This document shows, piece by piece, positions 61,696 to 64,000 of a stretch of DNA of 64,000 nucleotides. Position 1 is the stretch's first letter; each line of letters opens with the position of its first letter. Source of the stretch: Phascolomyces articulosus (Eukaryota; Mucoromycota; Mucoromycetes; Mucorales; Lichtheimiaceae). Made by a program: the position numbers and the translations under genes. The DNA lies in assembly GCA_025677815.1 (NCBI GenBank), contig JAIXMP010000003.1:1364001-1428000 (forward strand), read 5' to 3'. The notes below the pieces were generated by a model. That model was given only the letters and a program-made list of their open reading frames with translations, was not told the DNA's origin and did not search any database.

Positions 61696-62739
61696 TCATT
61701 CTACACAAGTTTTACATTCTTGTTCTTCTTTCTTGGTGGTTTCTTGTTCGATTGGCTTCTCAGGCTTTTTACGGTCAGAATGACCCAATGACATATCCGG
61801 TGCAATGATGTCCCGAAGTAATTGTTTCTAATACGAGTTCATTAACATACATTTAAAACATATTAATCATGAGTAACTTATTGTTTCTTATTTAGTAGTA
61901 AAACTTACCACTTCTTTGATTTCAGGGAATCTGCCCTTTTCTTTACGATCCCAAATAATGACTATATATATATGTATGTATATATGAGTAGTTAATGTAT
62001 TTTTCTATTACGATAGATAGATTATAATTGTTAATTACCATCATCAACTTTGATTTGAAACACTGCAGCCGATCCAGGAATAATAGCCAATTCACCAATC
62101 AACGTATCAAATGTAGTAAGTAATTCTTGGCCTAACCATGCTGTAATTTTTCATAATAATCAGGTCATTGGATTTGATCACACGACAGGTCAAAAATATA
62201 TGCAAAACATATACACACACACTTTTTTTTTTGTGTGTGTGTTTTCTCTCATTTTTTTAAGGTTAGTTCCAGTTTCTCTCTCTTTTTTACCTGCACGTAG
62301 CATCCAACGGCACTTTGTACAATACTATCAATACGAAAAAAGAAGTTAAGTTTCTCAACACATAACCAATTATAATATATTCCTCCCCCAAAACAACTCT
62401 TTCATTACCCAGAAGAAGAAACAATTATCCAATTTTTTTACGCCATTTTTATTTCCTTTTGCTTCCATGAGAGGAAGAGAGGGGGAGGGTGTAATAATAG
62501 ACAAATCACACACATATACATGTATAACTTTTTTTTTCTTTTGTTCCAAATCACCATAGATAACAAATGACATTTGACATTGTAATGGGGGATTTGTCAT
62601 GTTCAATATACACCCAAACTCTCTCTCTCTCTTCCCCTTCCCCTTTCCATAACCCCTCAAAACAAAGACTTTTTGTAAATAATACTATTTTTACCTCAAT
62701 AGAGACGCGTGGACTTTTGACATCAATGACGGTTGTCAT
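61696..62739 (-). CDS. Rdx-family (selenoprotein W-like) thioredoxin-fold protein, Cys form
   Basis: Five minus-strand exons (62739..62695, 62324..62291, 62140..62039, 61961..61909, 61827..61696) give 121 aa. VSIEYCTKCRWMLRAAWLGQ carries the CxxC redox site at the end of the first strand (Cys where animals have CxxU). It is followed by ELLTTFDTLIGELAIIPGSA, FQIKVDDVIIWDRKEKGRFP and KQLLRDIIAPDMSLGHSDR. This is the full Rdx/SelW signature. The family is thought to act in thiol redox regulation. After the conserved LGHSD end there is an extra charged tail of about 24 residues ending ECKTCVE, adding a second CxxC next to the C-terminus. Intron 1 is long for this window (370 bp). Confidence 0.93.
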
Positions 62740-64000
62740 TAGGATAAACTTTTTGTGTTGCAGGAAAAAAAAAGTATTGGAGAAAATTAAAAGCTTTCTG
62801 ATAAGGCAAAATGGTCGTTTTGTGACCGGAACTCCAAAAATTACTTTATTGTATAACTTTGTAGATCATCTCTTTTGTTGTTGTTGTTGCTGTTGTGACA
62901 CTTTGAAATCAAATCAAGTACTTTACGCAGCAACATAGGTTGAAATAAAAATGATGGGAACTCTAAAATTATAACTATACCTATGGGGTTTCTGTTTTTC
63001 TTTTTTCCCATTGCTATTTTTTTTTAAAAGCAAAGATAAAAAGTGTATAATAGTAATATACCTTTCATAAAAAGATCAAGATGATATTTATATATTTAGT
63101 TACCAACAACGAGGGAAGATAGATGTTATCATTCTTCAATATATGTGAAATGAAAAATATATATTTACGATGCATTAATACTATCACACACTAATAAACT
63201 TTTGTGTAAGGTACTCTATCCTCTCTCCTTCACCTCCCTTTAAATTGACCTTTAGTGTTTTTATAAAAATCCACATAAAAAGAACTAACAAGCGGTCCAT
63301 CTTATGTATAATTTTATGTTATATAACTTGTTATTATTGAAAAGTGCTTAATATTGTTGCATTAGCAATAAATTGATGAGTCTTTTTTTTTAATAAAGAA
63401 TTGCTGATAAGAGAATTTTTTTAATACAAAATGATGATGGGAGAAAAGTATATATGTGTACTAGGTTTTTTTCATCTTCCTACCTACTCCAACAGAATTT
63501 CTTTCTGCTTCTGTGTGTTTATAAATGTTAAATAAAATTAATATGAGTATGGTTTAAGTTGATATTCTAATAATGATATGCAAATAAAAAAAATAAAAAA
63601 AATAAAAACAAAAGTTAGGGCTGTTATCAATCATGGATGATTGGTGGCAAAAATAAAAGAGTATGTAAAAGTATATTTTGCCGACATCTCGGTTAAAGAA
63701 ACCAACCAGGTAGAAAACATTTGCTCAAAAAGGAACTATTAAGCTTCAAAATGGACGCGTGATCCAAGTATACAATAGTCTATTATCTGATGAGAGTTTA
63801 TATATTATAGATGCGTGTAAATGTTGTTGTTCCTAAGGAGAAAGAGGAATATATGCTTATAAGAAATAATAATCGTCAATAGATTAGTATTTACATATTA
63901 ATAATTGATTCAGATACCTGAAAAAACAACTGTACTGTTGATCATTCATATAATTTTAAACTTCTCTATTTATTATTATTATGGTTCCGCCTGTCATCAT
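62740..64000. other. Right-end intergenic region
   Basis: AT-rich. A 123-codon plus-strand frame (62567-62938) overlaps the Rdx gene antisense and has a poly-Cys run from a (TTG)n tract; not called. No gene reaches the right edge that I can recognise. Confidence 0.45.

Noticed and set aside
62567..62938. 123-codon plus-strand frame near the right end
   Set aside because: Overlaps the Rdx gene antisense and owes its Cys run to a (TTG)n tract.

Overview
This is a eukaryotic, AT-rich, intron-rich window. The genes have many short introns (about 50-150 bp, GT..AG) and poly-Q/poly-H/poly-S tracts, and low-complexity trinucleotide repeats are frequent. Gene content (velvet factor, 7TM-RGS protein, yeast-type cystathionine beta-synthase, cysteine-form Rdx protein, a Harbinger-type transposase relic) fits a filamentous fungus. 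Base composition, intron style and Q/H-rich regulators suggest an early-diverging Mucoromycota (Mucorales-like) genome. That placement is inference; no marker gene here proves it.

Layout. 1.8-10.7 kb (+): an MFS transporter of the phosphate/glycerophosphoinositol type, an unrecognised acidic protein, a DnaJ-X co-chaperone (Caj1/Djp1 type) and an ankyrin-repeat protein. 10.8-17.4 kb (-): an OSR1/SPAK (Fray)-like GCK kinase with a very large activation-segment insertion, cystathionine beta-synthase, and an unrecognised helical protein. 18.1-22.9 kb (+): a 7TM-RGS fusion, a ZIP9/Atx2-type zinc transporter and ribosomal protein uL13. 22.9-27.3 kb is gene-poor and holds a decayed Harbinger/PIF (DDE_Tnp_4) transposase. 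27.3-38.3 kb (-): a coiled-coil protein, a velvet-domain regulator with long polyQ, and a low-complexity protein. 38.3-42.9 kb is a gene desert. 42.9-44.1 kb (-): a phytochelatin-synthase-like protein whose catalytic cysteine position is glycine.

46.4-56.3 kb: an intact 10-exon short-chain dehydrogenase (SDR), a 13-exon Baeyer-Villiger-type flavin monooxygenase on the opposite strand, and a second SDR copy with the same exon map that has lost an acceptor site, carries a 2-nt frameshift and has no ATG. The SDR/BVMO pairing recalls alcohol-to-ketone-to-ester oxidation routes. 56.9-62.7 kb: ribosomal protein uL22, an A/T/E/K-rich protein with dispersed basic motifs, and a selenoprotein-W-like Rdx protein with Cys instead of Sec.

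Exon boundaries were set by hand from GT..AG sites, phase continuity and family knowledge. UTR ends were not determined. I found no convincing tRNA, rRNA, CRISPR or intact transposon.
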